Source of the DNA: Sophora flavescens
Lineage: Eukaryota > Streptophyta > Magnoliopsida > Fabales > Fabaceae
Assembly: GCA_030762895.1 (NCBI GenBank)
Contig: CM061062.1
Coordinates: forward strand, 101,414,874-101,478,873
Length of the DNA stretch: 64,000 nt
Direction of reading: 5' to 3'
The position numbers and the translations under genes were made by a program. The notes beneath the pieces are model-generated. The model saw nothing but the letters and a program-made list of their open reading frames with translations. It did no database searches and was not told the DNA's origin. Position 1 is the stretch's first letter; the number at the start of each line of letters is the position of its first letter. This document shows positions 1 to 10,897 of this stretch, in pieces.

Positions 1-225
1 GGTGGCGTTCTTGGATCTATTTTGTTACGGTTGTACTGACAAGAAAGAATGGATCCGGCAAAAATGTTAAACTCTCTGCGGCGCTCCTGTTCATGCTCCT
101 CTTTGTTTTTCGGTTACTATTCCTTCAACACTAGGTTTGCTCCTTTTGTTTTCTTTTTATTTTATTTTTTCTTTTTATTCTGCCTGGGCTTAACGCCCAA
201 GTGTCTCTCCTTTTTTTTCTTTCAA

Positions 226-270
<45 letters not shown>

Positions 271-435
271 GTATTCTTTATAATAGTTAATAAATTTTAA
301 TAAATACTTATACTATCAATTTTTTACACTAAATCTCTTATTTATATATTTTATTTGCACTATACTTTTTAATAACTCAATACTTTTTTTTATCAATTTA
401 ATTATATTATTATATGAGAATTTTAGTATGTTACA
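1..435 (+). mobile_element. LTR 3' end, truncated by window edge
   Basis: This stretch resembles the last ~420 bases of the solo LTR at 20400-22306: both carry a 'GTTCTTGGATC' segment near their left part, a (TA)n tract (231-264 here), then 'AATTTTGTATT..TTATAATAGTTAATAAATTT', and both end in ATGTTACA. The left part lies outside the window, so it cannot be said whether this is a solo LTR or part of a complete element. Confidence 0.7.
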
Positions 436-1131
436 GAAGACAAAAAAAGTCCGAACCAATTTAATTAGTTTGGTTCGGGTTTTCGGGTTCATCGAGTCAT
501 TCGTTCGGGTCTTACACCCCTAACCATAGTTTATATAATGCCAGTCTCACGTAGACTCCATTGCTCATCTTTTGTTCACCTAATCACTCGATCACATCAT
601 AGACAATGAAATCTCAATGCAAGATAATATTTCCCTAAAAATAATTTAATATTGTCTATTTAATTAGATTGAGGTATATTGAGAGTAAACTATCCTAAAA
701 TATTTAATGAATATCTTATAACAAATAATTGAATCAATCAATATGATATAATTTAAAATTATTGAGGGGTTAAAAACTAAATTTTAAAAATAAAAAGTAT
801 AATTTAAAATTTAGTTTAAAGTTTAAAATTTATTATATATATATATATATATTATATTTATATATATTTTGAAATTTAATAATTTTCGGGTTCGAACCAA
901 ACTAACCTGTTCTTAAATGGTTTGGTTCAGGTTTTGTAGGAAGAAGTCTCAAAACTCAATCAAACAGAATCAATTTTTTTTATTTGTTCGGATTTTCCCC
1001 TACCTAAAATCGAACCAAACTGGGATTTTTGCACCGCTAGCTATGGTCTAGCGATTAGGTAAACAAAATATGACATTTTTCAGGGTTATTTTCAATGTAT
1101 AAACTATTAAAAGTGCTATACTAGTATTAAA
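436..1131. other. AT-rich spacer with hAT-like terminal motifs
   Basis: No gene is seen. The ends of the stretch hold GGTTCGGGTTTTCGGGTTC-type sequence followed by ACACCCCTA (about 511-519) and, near 1035, GCACCGCTA. These look like the TA(G)GGGTGT termini with subterminal 'TTCGGTTTGG' motifs of plant hAT MITEs, but no paired target-site duplication was found. It also contains a (TA)n tract at 835-853. Confidence 0.3.
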
Positions 1132-1133
1132 TA

Positions 1134-1388
1134 CTCCATTCGGTTTCTATTATAAGCGAAAAGTCCTAAACTTTTTGGTCCAATATATAAGCAAATTTAA
1201 AACACTTCCATCCAATTTAGTGATGTTATTCTCAAAATACCATTCATTCAATACAAGTTTTATTTTCGAATGACTCTTTTTATTTTCAACAACACATGTT
1301 TAATGAATAAGATGAATGATAATTTAGATAAAAAAACTTAATATTTGTGTTTTATTAATTTTTTGCTTATAATGAAGGCCGGATGGAG
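1134..1388. mobile_element. Stowaway-type MITE (CTCCATTCGG ends)
   Basis: The terminal inverted repeats begin CTCCATTCGG at the left and end CCGGATGGAG at the right. The element is flanked by TA on both sides (1132-1133 and 1389-1390), as expected for Stowaway/Tc1-mariner derived MITEs. It is 255 bp long and related in sequence to the elements at 25490 and 48439 (shared 'TATAAGCAAATTT' and 'TTTTGCTTATAAT'). Confidence 0.8.
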
Positions 1389-1390
1389 TA

Positions 1391-1536
1391 TTATTATTTA
1401 TCATATTATTTAAAAGCTCATTCTAAATTTTGAAAAAATATTTTTTCAAGAAGACTATGGTTATGTGAGTGGGTCACTGTTAAATCGGATGAATCACTGT
1501 ATGTTAAATGTGAAAATGTGAATTTTATAAATAATT

Positions 1537-1567
<31 letters not shown>

Positions 1568-3086
1568 TGCAAACATTCTTAACAACAAGTACGGCAAGTT
1601 CTAATGTCCTCCATCCTTAAGATGGAGGGTCTAAACTTCATAAATATTAACCATTGATATATTATTATAAAACAATCTACGGACCAGATTGAAAAATTTG
1701 AAAAGGGGTAAAATGGGTAAACAATGTCCTATTTCCTGTTCACTTACACTGTTCAAATCACTGTTCACTTTCCTTTTTCTTTCTGTTATTGGCGATTGCA
1801 TCACGTCACTTTTGGGTTTCTATTCATTTATTACACTGTTCAAAATCACTGTTCATTTTTCCTTCTCCTTTTGGATGTGGCTATTGCATCACGTCACTTT
1901 TGATTAAATACAAATCATTTACAGTTTATTTTAATTTCCTTTTTTCAGTTCCAATAAGCATTGCAAATTTCCATTTTCCCCTTTATCTTTTGAACCGAAC
2001 TGCCTCCCCATATTTCATGTTATCCCTATGTTTCATGTTATATTAGAGATTTAATAATGATGATAATACTCACTGTCACAATATTTTCTCAAAATTAAAA
2101 ACAGTGCTTTCAGAAAAAAAATAAAATAAAAAAGAAACAGTGTATTTTACTTCTTTTTTTTTTATCTTCTTTTTATCTTTCATAATTTATATTATATTTG
2201 TTATATTTGATATGGTACTCCTGCGTGTTCTTTTTCCATTTATATATCAATATTTTTAATTACTTGATACAACTACAACATGGTTCCTAATTATGTAGCC
2301 ATAGTGTCCTATTTTAAGTCTTTAAATTTATTTATTTTCTTTAATGTTTCCTGGTTTGGATGATTTAAAGTGATTGTTTATCCTTTAAATTCATGTGGTG
2401 CAAGGTAAATTAACGATGTCCCTAAACACACTATACATGTGTTGATTATCGAAATTATTTTTATCTGAAGCACAATCAAAGAAAGCAGAGATTGATTAAA
2501 TAGGGAAGCTACCGAAAGATCATTGAGCAAACTTAGGTAAAGGTAATACCCACTCAATCTATTAATTTAGAGTTATTTTATATTCACTTATGATTAATAA
2601 CAAACTATTTTAAATAATAATAAAAAATACAACTAAAAAAATATTTTTTTTAAAATACTAATAAAATAAATAAGACACCACTAAGAGGGAACGTTGTGTA
2701 TTTGAAATAATAAAAAAATGGCAAAAATAAAACAAAATTCACTTTTCAATATACTAGTAAAAGATAAAATATATTGATAACAATCGCTATTTAAAATAAC
2801 TATAAACTGACATATGATAACACGTAGCAAAATAGTCATCGTTTTGCATAATTATAAAATAAGAATTTAATTGATATGTACTTTAAGTATAAAAAATATT
2901 ACATTGTCAATTAATCATAAATTATCACATTATTAATTAATAAGAGATGAATCTAAATGGGAAAACACACTATTTAAATAAAAAAAGATAATAATAATTA
3001 TATGAGATGTCAAATTGTGCAAAAAAGTTAATGATTTATATTAAAATATAAAGTTATTAAACTAAGTAAACAATAGAGTTTAATTT
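1391..3086. other. AT-rich intergenic DNA, no gene seen
   Basis: This is low-complexity AT-rich sequence with a (TA)n tract near 1533-1562. Short open frames here are made of low-complexity residues and show no recognisable domain. Repeated 'TATTTGAAATAATAATAAAAAA' stretches between 2590 and 3590 suggest old, decayed repeats. Confidence 0.5.
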
Positions 3087-3234
3087 CTATCAGTGTAAAT
3101 GATTTTTACATAGACATCTAATGATATCTTCACAAATCAACATCAATATTATTTCTCTCTCTTAATTATTAAAACAACACCACACATGTCAAAATATTAA
3201 ATGGATGTTAATGTAAAACTTTTTACATTGATAG
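3087..3234. mobile_element. Short MITE, copy A
   Basis: Left end CTATCAGTGTAAATGATTTT is the imperfect inverse complement of the right end, which reads CTATCAATGTAAAAAGTTTT on the - strand. The inner parts (ACATCTAATGAT / ACATCCATTTAAT) also pair. A relative of similar length lies at 6002-6151. The superfamily cannot be assigned. Confidence 0.55.
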
Positions 3235-3594
3235 TACATACTACTTTAATTTTGAACAATATATTCTTTGAAATAATAATTATAAGCTATTAAAATTTGA
3301 ATTTATATAGCGGACAAAGTCATTATTTAAAATAATAATAAAATATAACTACTTAACAAAAATTTGTCTATTTAAAATAATATAAGATAAACCACATAAA
3401 ATCTTACTTTTTGAAATAATAATAAAAAAATGGTGTGAAACAAAGTAAAAAAAGTATTAATAATTATAAAGTTATAATACATAAATCTATCAAAAAATGT
3501 AATGTTGTTATTAATGAGGCCCATGCATGTACTTTTAAAATTTTATCTCTATTAAAAACATTAATAAAATAATAAATGATATGCACAGATGTTG

Positions 3595-5806
3595 TTATTT
3601 GAACTTTGTAATTCCAGGTAGGGGTCTCCGTCAGGATGATCCTTTATGGCTTGACTACTCTGATTGAGAGGGCAGAAGCTAGAGGTGATATTCATGGGGT
3701 CAAATTTTGTAGAGGAGCTCCAATTCTCTCCCATATGCTTTTTGCAGATGATTTTTTTCTTTTTTTTGAGCTGATGAGCAGGAGAGCAGGAAAATGAAGG
3801 AGATTCATTCAGTTTATGAGAAAGCTTCAGGCCAGGCTATTAACATGCATAAATCAGAAATTTTCTTTAGCAGAAACACCCATACTGATACTCGTAACCT
3901 AGTGATCAACATTTTGGAGGTTACCGAATGTTTGAGAACTGGAAAATATCTTGGTCTCCCCTCTATGATCGGCAGAAAGAAAAAGGCTTTGTTTGGTTAT
4001 CTGAAGGATAGAATTTGTAGAAAAATTCAAAATTAGGCAGGCAAACACTTATCAAAAGCCGATAGAGAAGTCCTGGTGAAATCAGTTGCTCAAGCCATTC
4101 CCACCTACTGTATGAGCACTTTTATGCTTCATGTTTCTCTCGGTGAGGAGATACAGAGAATGATTAACTCTTTCTGATGGGGGTTCTAACAGAGGCTCGG
4201 GTAGAGGTATAAACTGGCTTAGTTGGGAAAAGCCGACAATTTGGAAGGAGCACGATAGAATGGGATTTCGTCATTTTTATGGTTTCAACTTAGTCATACT
4301 AGGGAAGCAAGGTTGGAAGTTATCAACCAATAATGATGCTATTGTATTGCGTATCTTCAAAACTAAATATTATCCCAAACGAGATTTTGTGGAGGTTAGG
4401 TCGAGCCATAACCCAAGTTATGGTTGACCTAGCATCTTTACTTCCCATGTTAAAGGCGGGCATGAGATGGCATATTGGTAATGGTAGGAAGGCGAATGTT
4501 TGGAAAGATCATTGGCTTAGGGGCACTGAAAATTCATATGTTATTAGCGACCCTATTCAAGGTATGGAAGATTTGAAATTAAGGATTTAATTGACCAAGA
4601 GCGTGCAACTTGGCGGGTTGACTTTGTGAATAATGTTTTCCAACAAGAAGACAAGGAAACTGTTCTTCAAATGCCACTGCTTCACCTGGAAAATGAGGAC
4701 AAGAATAAGATCTTGTGGAACCTTAGCAATGATGGTAAGTATTCCATAAAGTCTGCTTACCACTATATTATGGAGTCTCTTATTGATAATTCGAATCTAA
4801 AAATTCCAGGGGATTGGGCTAGAATTTGGAGCATCAAACTGCCTCAAAAAGTAAAACTATTTCTTTGGAGAACTACCATAGTTTGCCTTCCAACGGGAGA
4901 AAATCTCCAAATAAAAGGTGTGCAGTGTACTTGGCTTTGTCCCCACTGTGAAACTCACATAGAAAATGCATGGCACACTTTCTTTGACTGTTCTCATGCA
5001 ATACTTTGTTGGGAAGCTGCAGGTCTTTGGAGGCATATTGAAAGGTATGTTTATGAAGCTGAAAACTTAGCTGAGCTGATCTTTAGACTACTGGAGACTT
5101 TAACAGCGCACATGGCTAAGGACATTGTGATGATCCTTTGGTGTCTTTGGAGGAGATGAAATGAGAGGGTGTGGGATGACGTTGTTAAAGATCCTAGAGC
5201 GTCCATCGCAGCAGCTAGGGACATGTTGTACGAGTGGGAAGCAGTGAAGAATAAGCGAGACCAAGCCGTAGCAGCTCCTGATCAAATTGGGGTGTGGCAG
5301 AAACCGAACACATGAGAGCACAAATGCATCATAGACGCTGCCATCTTCAAGGAACATGGAATTTTTTGCCTAGGGTTCTGTATAAGGAATGATAAAGGAG
5401 AATTTGTGAAGGCAAAGTCAATGTGGTTTCATGGTGTTCCTACTCCTCTAGAGGCAGAAGCTAAAGGTCTTCTAGAAGCGCTCAAATGGTTGCTTGATTT
5501 TAACTTCTACAAAAACACTTTTGAGCTTGATTGTAAATCGATCTGTAGTGGATAGCATTATGGGAGACAAAACTCCTTCTACTGAATTTGGGTACATCTT
5601 GGCTAAGTGTAAAGATAACCTTAGCTCTTTCCAAAACGTTGGGATTAGTTTTATTAGGAGGCAAGCAAATCATGTCACTCACTCTTTTGTTAGGGCGTCA
5701 TGCTTTTATACTAGTCACCACGTATTCGATTTTATTCCAACATGTATTTCTGCTTTGATTCTGAATGAAATGAAATAATTTTGCTTCTTGTTGAAAAAAA
5801 AAAGAA
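3595..5806 (+). pseudogene. 5'-truncated L1-type LINE (RT C-terminus, zf-RVT, RNase H)
   Basis: The remnant begins inside the reverse transcriptase at the conserved PGRGLRQ-D-DP segment (about 3612-3650). It continues through a FADD catalytic box (about 3742), GKYLGLPS (3945), and the zf-RVT domain (4626-5159) with HCET..H..FF.C metal-ligand spacing. It ends in an RNase H/RVT_3 region (about 5330-5778) and an A-rich tail (5796-5805). Stops and frame changes occur at 4036, about 4190, 4590, 5157 and about 5550, so it is dead. No clear target-site duplication was found, as expected for an old 5'-truncated insertion. Its protein is a diverged relative of the - strand LINE at 14131-24545. Confidence 0.85.
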
Positions 5807-6001
5807 AGAATACTTATCATGTTAATAATCAACTAAATATTTTTAAGTCGCTTTTTTTAAAGTATTTTAGTTATTTGTCTATATTTTTCAATTATAATTT
5901 GTGAAATTTTTGTAGATAATATAGTAAATATCGAAAAATTAATTCAGCAGCAGAGTTATTATTTGAAATAATAAATAAAATAAGGATTAAAGTAGTATGT
6001 A

Positions 6002-6151
6002 TTATTATTGTAAAAAGTTTTATACTGACATTCACTAATATTTTGACATGTGTGGTTTTATTTTAATAGCTAAGAGAGAAATAACCATAATGATGATTTG
6101 TTAAAATTAAATATTATTGGATGTCAGTGTAAAAATTCTTTACAACGTTAG
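6002..6151. mobile_element. Short MITE, copy B
   Basis: This has the same length and terminal layout as 3087-3234: left end ATTGTAAAAAGTTTTATACTG, right end on the - strand CTAACGTTGTAAAGAATTTT. A further partial end (ACTGTCAGTATAAAG) occurs at about 6249. The ends are imperfect, so it is an old copy. Confidence 0.45.
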
Positions 6152-6279
6152 TGCATAGAAATTAATATTGTTTCTCTCTTAGTTATTATTGATGTCATAG
6201 TATTAATATTGTTTCTCTTAATTATTAAAATAAATAGTTTTATTTCTATACACTGTCAGTATAAAGAAATTCCTATGAT

Positions 6280-7132
6280 ATTTGAATTGTTTATAACTTT
6301 GTTTCTTGGTAAGAGAAACACAGTACCATCGAAAATATAGACCTTTGTACTCTGATACACAAGTTGCTTTAAAGTTGAACAAAGTACAAAGAAGGAAAGT
6401 CAAAGAGCAATCTTCGGTACAACAGAGAAATAACAGTACCACTTTGAGCATTTTTCTGATAACCAAGAGCTCGTCTCGAAGCATATCAAGTTATCAGACT
6501 CAACTAATCCTAGCATTAAACGTTATCTCTAAACGGATACAATTGAAGACCGTTGAAGAAGAACAATAAAAAGCTGCACTTCACCTAGCTATAAATATTG
6601 GACGACCCCCAGTGAAGAAAGATATCCGAGCTCTGATATTCAAAAGTGTCAAAACTCTGCTCAAAGTTGTTTCGAGTACCTTCATTGTAATCTCATTTGA
6701 TCTAAAATTTTCATACTCTTATACATAATGAGCCTATAATATCAAACTTTAAATCTCTTAGTCAGAGTTAGAGCCTCAAGAGGTTTGGTAGAGAAAGAAT
6801 ACTTGTAAGCCTAAAGAGGTGTTGAATACTTGTAAAGCTATTGGTTAATAGTGGAGAAAACCTTCAGGTGGAAGGGACTGGAAGTAACTCTTGGTTGGAA
6901 GAGAGTGAACCAGGACCAAGCCTCTATGTGAATCTTTTATCCCTATCTTTTAGGGTTTTTGTTTATATTAACTGTGAGAATTTGAACTTGAGTTTGTTAG
7001 CTCCTTTGAAAATATATTTTATTTGTGTGTTTATCTTCATCTGCTTGCAAAAAGGTTTTAAGAAAAGCATTTTCGAAAATCTGTTAAGAAATACAATTCA
7101 ACCCCCTTCTTGTGTTTCCCTGTATCAACTCC
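6280..7132 (+). mobile_element. SIRE/copia-like LTR remnant (solo or truncated)
   Basis: The 3' part carries the 'ATACAATTCAACCCCCTTCTTGTGT' type end known from legume SIRE1-like copia LTRs (7101-7125), preceded by a long transcribed-leader-like region. A TATAAATA box lies at 6590-6597. No gag or pol sequence flanks it on either side, which suggests a solo or truncated LTR. The 5' boundary is a guess and no target-site duplication was established. Confidence 0.5.
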
Positions 7133-7149
7133 AGTATTTACCCTTAGAT

Positions 7150-8549
7150 TAAAATGTTCCACGTGATAATTTCATGGATAGTCTGCATCATATTTTTTCC
7201 CGTTCACTACCTTCTCTCTCACTTTCGAAAACACTCCGTTCACCAATGAAAACGATCTCTCCACCCCTCCTCCGCCACCACCGACACCGTCCCGATTCTG
7301 GGGCAATGGCTATGGAGCCGGACACAAGGAACCCTAGATGGGGTTGATTCTACATAAAAAATAAATTCCAAAATCAAAATAAAACCCATACAAATACCCA
7401 GAACTGACATCAACGCTGTTGGGAGAAAGGTTTATGTAATTTTGATCTAACAACAACCAATTTCAACCAGAACAGAGGCATATCCCCAATTCCTAAATCG
7501 AAATTAGAAGAAGATTGGATTATGAAAAAGAAAAAACCTAGGCAGCATATCCAACCAAGCGTCAGGCTAGGGTGAGCCGATGTCATCAATGGGGACCAAG
7601 CGAAATCGGAATCGACTCGAGTCGGAATTGACCACAACCGTGTCGTTGGAGACCGGGGTTTCGAGGAGGAAGGGTCTGAGACGCATACCTGATTCGATTC
7701 GGTGCCAGTCAAGATCTTGAGATCTTGAAGGGGTCTGAAATCTTGTGCCTTTTGCGGTGGAGGTCATCGACGGCAGTGATGGGATAGGAGGTAGGGGAGA
7801 TGGAATTGGAGGAGGGGGGAGAGGGAGTGGGGGTGGCGCCGCCACGAGGGCCGCCATGACGGAGACTGGTAGGGGGAGGGGGGCGATGGAGTTGAGGGAG
7901 TTGAGGGATGATATGGTGTAGAGGGTATAAAGATGTGGACATGAGATGAATCTAACGGTGATATGAGGTTTCTCACCATGAGAGACTTGGGATAGTATCG
8001 CACTGTAGAATCCGCCCTTGTTTGGTTCCACTGTGAAAAAATCGAACTCACTTTTTCAACGGTTAAAACGTGGGTTTAACCATTTTTTAAGATGTTTGCC
8101 TTTTTTATTTGAAAGTAATTATGCATTTCAGAATCAATTTTGCCTGAAGCTTGAGGTAGCTTCTGCTTTTGTATTGAAAAAATTTTTTATAAAGAAAAAA
8201 TTTAGGATGAGGGGATAGTGCCCCAGTTTAAGACAGGGAAAACCTTCGGGCTCTGTAAACACTTATAAATATACTATGCAAATAGTAAACTAATATCTAA
8301 TCAGTAATTATCTGTTTTTCTTTTTGTATTGGTTTAGATATGAATACCCCTATAATATAACAATAGTATAATAATATATTCAATTAATTTAATACGATGT
8401 AACTAAATTTTTTCAAAATTTCCTACCTAAAATAAAACTCATACTAAAAACTTATTCTGTTTATTATACATATATTTTAAATTTAGAAATATAAATTACA
8501 AATTATATAAATAATATTATCCATACTCCGTGCATCGCACGGATACTAG
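7150..8549 (+). mobile_element. Non-autonomous Helitron (3' end clear, 5' end not found)
   Basis: The 3' terminus shows the classical plant Helitron signature: the hairpin CCGTGCATCGCACGG at 8528-8542 followed by ATACTAG at 8543-8549, then a host T. No Rep/helicase coding sequence is visible. The AT-rich part before the hairpin resembles other Helitron tails. The 5' TC end could not be located, so the left limit is approximate. Confidence 0.55.
7689..7857 (-). pseudogene. Proline-rich first exon, probably captured by Helitron
   Basis: Reading the - strand from ATG at 7857, the frame opens MAALVAAPPPLPLPPPP and runs about 56 codons. It ends at CAG followed by GTATGC at 7688, a plausible 5' splice site. 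Upstream (7858-8050) the - strand is pyrimidine-rich like a 5' leader. No known domain is recognised and no second exon can be pointed to. The GC content is much higher than the AT-rich flanks, and the segment lies just inside a Helitron 3' terminus, so a captured promoter-side gene fragment is a reasonable inference. A small unknown host gene is the alternative. Confidence 0.35.
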
Positions 8550-8656
8550 TACTAGTAATCTTTTTAAATTTTTTTTTTCACCGAACTTAAATTGAAGTTT
8601 TCAACTATTATTTTAATGGAAATATTACTTAAAATATTTAATTATGTCTTTAGTAT

Positions 8657-9643
8657 TTATACCACAAAAAAGTTGATGATTACACATCTAAAAAAGTTGA
8701 TGATTACCAATGGCATGCAACATAAGTATGAAAGTGAGCGCTTGTTGATCATGGTGACTTCGTCAAGTGCGGCGGATTTCTCACTCCCTCTTGGGTCAAA
8801 GATGACCTCTTTGTCAACAAAGTCTTCCCAATAAAAATGGGGTTCAACCTCTTGGACTGGCCATAGTGCCTTCATATTCAAGGATGCAAAATCCAGTCTC
8901 TCAGGAAGAGGCTTGAACTCCATCGCTGGTTGTTCCACAGTGGGTGGTGGCAAACAAGTGGAGAGGGTCACTGGTGCTGCTTTGTCTTCTGTACAATATG
9001 CACTCACTGCATTACCAAATCCTTCACCTTCTATACATGCAGTAATCTCAGCACACACAGCACAAAAGTTAGTGTTAGTACAATCAGCACATGAGTAAGC
9101 ATCATCGAAACCAGAAAAATATGGAAAATCAGCAGCTGCAATCAAATCACAATAAGTGTCATCAACAATGTCAGAAGGCAACTCTATTTGAGAAACAGAG
9201 TGCTCAGAGGAATTATTACCAAGGATATCTATTTGCGAATCTGACTGCTCTTCAAGGAGACGCTGTGATTGAAGTGCAGTCAAGGCGGAGGCAATGTGAC
9301 CAATTTGAGTAGCCAAATCCTGAAGACTTGCTTCTGTCCTCTGTTGGAATTCAAGAGTGTCTTCTGCCATTTGTTGCACCAACTCTTCCAGACTGGGTTG
9401 GACTGGTGTGGGGTCAGGCTGATATTGCTACTGGCTCATTGTCGATTGATGCACCAGAGAAGCTATCTCATCCAAACTGCCATGTTCTCCACCATGTTGG
9501 CCAGAATAATCATTCACTCCATTCATGCCAAAACCACTGCTAAACTCATAACTACCAGTAAAGCCAGGATGATATATGCATGATGGCTCATAATAAACAT
9601 TAGGCATATAATTTTGCATATAATTATCCATACTAAGATTCAC
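8657..9643 (-). pseudogene. Gag-like reading frame of a short Ty3-gypsy-type element
   Basis: From the primer site inward the - strand encodes a Tyr/Asn/Gly-rich segment (9643-9428) and, after an in-frame TAG, a 241-codon frame (9382-8657). The second part begins with a heptad-like stretch (TEASLQDLATQIGHIASAL) reminiscent of the C-terminal gag coiled region of Athila-type elements. It also has EFKPLPE, matching the LELKPLP segment that precedes the RT in that group. A Cys-rich stretch (CADC..NFCAVC) near residues 97-111 is unusual. Protease, RT and integrase are absent. It ends at about 8650 in unrelated AT-rich DNA, so the element is internally or 3' deleted. Confidence 0.55.
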
Positions 9644-9744
9644 AATCAGACCTAGTAGCCATAACTAATTCAGCAATGCAAATTTTATTTTATTTTTTTA
9701 TTTTTATTTTGTTTTTTTTTAATTTCTGTTGATAACAACAAGAG

Positions 9745-9762
9745 TCCCCGGAAACGGCGCCA
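9745..9762 (-). other. Primer-binding site, tRNA-Asp type
   Basis: The - strand reads TGGCGCCGTTTCCGGGGA. This differs at one base from the site of the Athila-type element at 54940 and lies directly inside the LTR end at 9766. It identifies the remnant as a Ty3-gypsy element transcribed on the - strand. Confidence 0.85.
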
Positions 9763-9765
9763 ATT

Positions 9766-10897
9766 TGACACGCTGTCGCACACAGGTCAAAAATGAGTGG
9801 TTTGAAAAAGTGTAGTCAGGGCGCGACAACTCAAGTATCGTCTCTCAATGACTCTTGGATTGTTATTAACACAAAATCAGCTTTTTTTTTGGGGGGGGGG
9901 GGGGGGGTGGGTTATATTTAATGATTAAATTAAGAAAACAGAGCAGAAAACAGAACAATTGAGTGATTATCAATAATTAAGACGATTAATCTACTGTTTT
10001 CAGTTTCCCACTATCATTGATTCATATAAATTCCAAGCCCTAAGCAGATTCTAATCCCTTTTCGATTGTAGCAACAATTAACAAGCAAAACTGGCACTAC
10101 GCGATGTATGTTCCTAAATCCCGAATTAAGAAAACGGGGTGAAGCACTCGTGAATTAAGCAAACACGATTGAACACACGCGAATTAAGCAAACGCGATTA
10201 GGTATAGGAACACACAATCATCGAAATTAATCAATATTTATTCCATACAACTTGGATCAAGCAAACAAGGCATACAGAATAATATTGAAAGGGAATAGCA
10301 ATAAGATTGGGAATTACAGAACCTCAAGTGCGGCGGAAACCAATCACAGCAGATCAATCCAAGGGAATTAGTTCTCCATTGAAAACGCAATACAACTCAA
10401 AAATATTTCGCAGCCGTCACTCTCCAAAGAAAAGAAGAAGCTCTTAACCACCTACTTATAATCCTAGGGTAAACAAATATGTCTGACCTAGAGAGCCCAA
10501 TGAGAATTAATTGGCCCATTAATGATTGATTACATGGAGATATGACAACAATAATTCCAATTCCCGCACTAATCTGGACAGCTTAGGTAATTAGAATTTT
10601 CGACCATCAAAACGTCAGAACTGGGATTATCAGTCAACATGAAAGTTGTAGATATGCTTTTTAGCTTTCCAACGCCACCAAGATCACTCAAATCAGACAT
10701 GTATAGCCCAAGTTATGGCCTGCAGAAGGGAGACGGGTCAGGATGCACTAAAATCCGAAAATTGACTAAGAAATTCATTAAAGCCCAATTAAGACCCAAA
10801 GATATGAAAACATGCTAAGAACCCAATATTGGGTACAAAGCACATCCAAAAATACCAAGTGCAATGCTATAAAAAGTATATTAAAATGCACTGATCA
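9766..10897 (-). mobile_element. 5' LTR of the short gypsy-type remnant
   Basis: On the - strand the LTR starts TGATCAGTGCATTTTAAT at 10897 and ends GCGTGTCA at 9766, three bases from the primer site. It abuts the coding region of a copia element at 10898, so it inserted into that element. It holds a T9G17 homopolymer run at 9882-9907. The 3' LTR is missing. Confidence 0.65.

Noticed and set aside
49..300. 83-codon frame in the first 300 bases
   Set aside because: It is translated from T-rich DNA and a (TA)n tract within an LTR.
6218..6569. Overlapping ~88-codon frames on both strands
   Set aside because: No domain, and they lie at the edge of an LTR remnant and MITE; chance frames.
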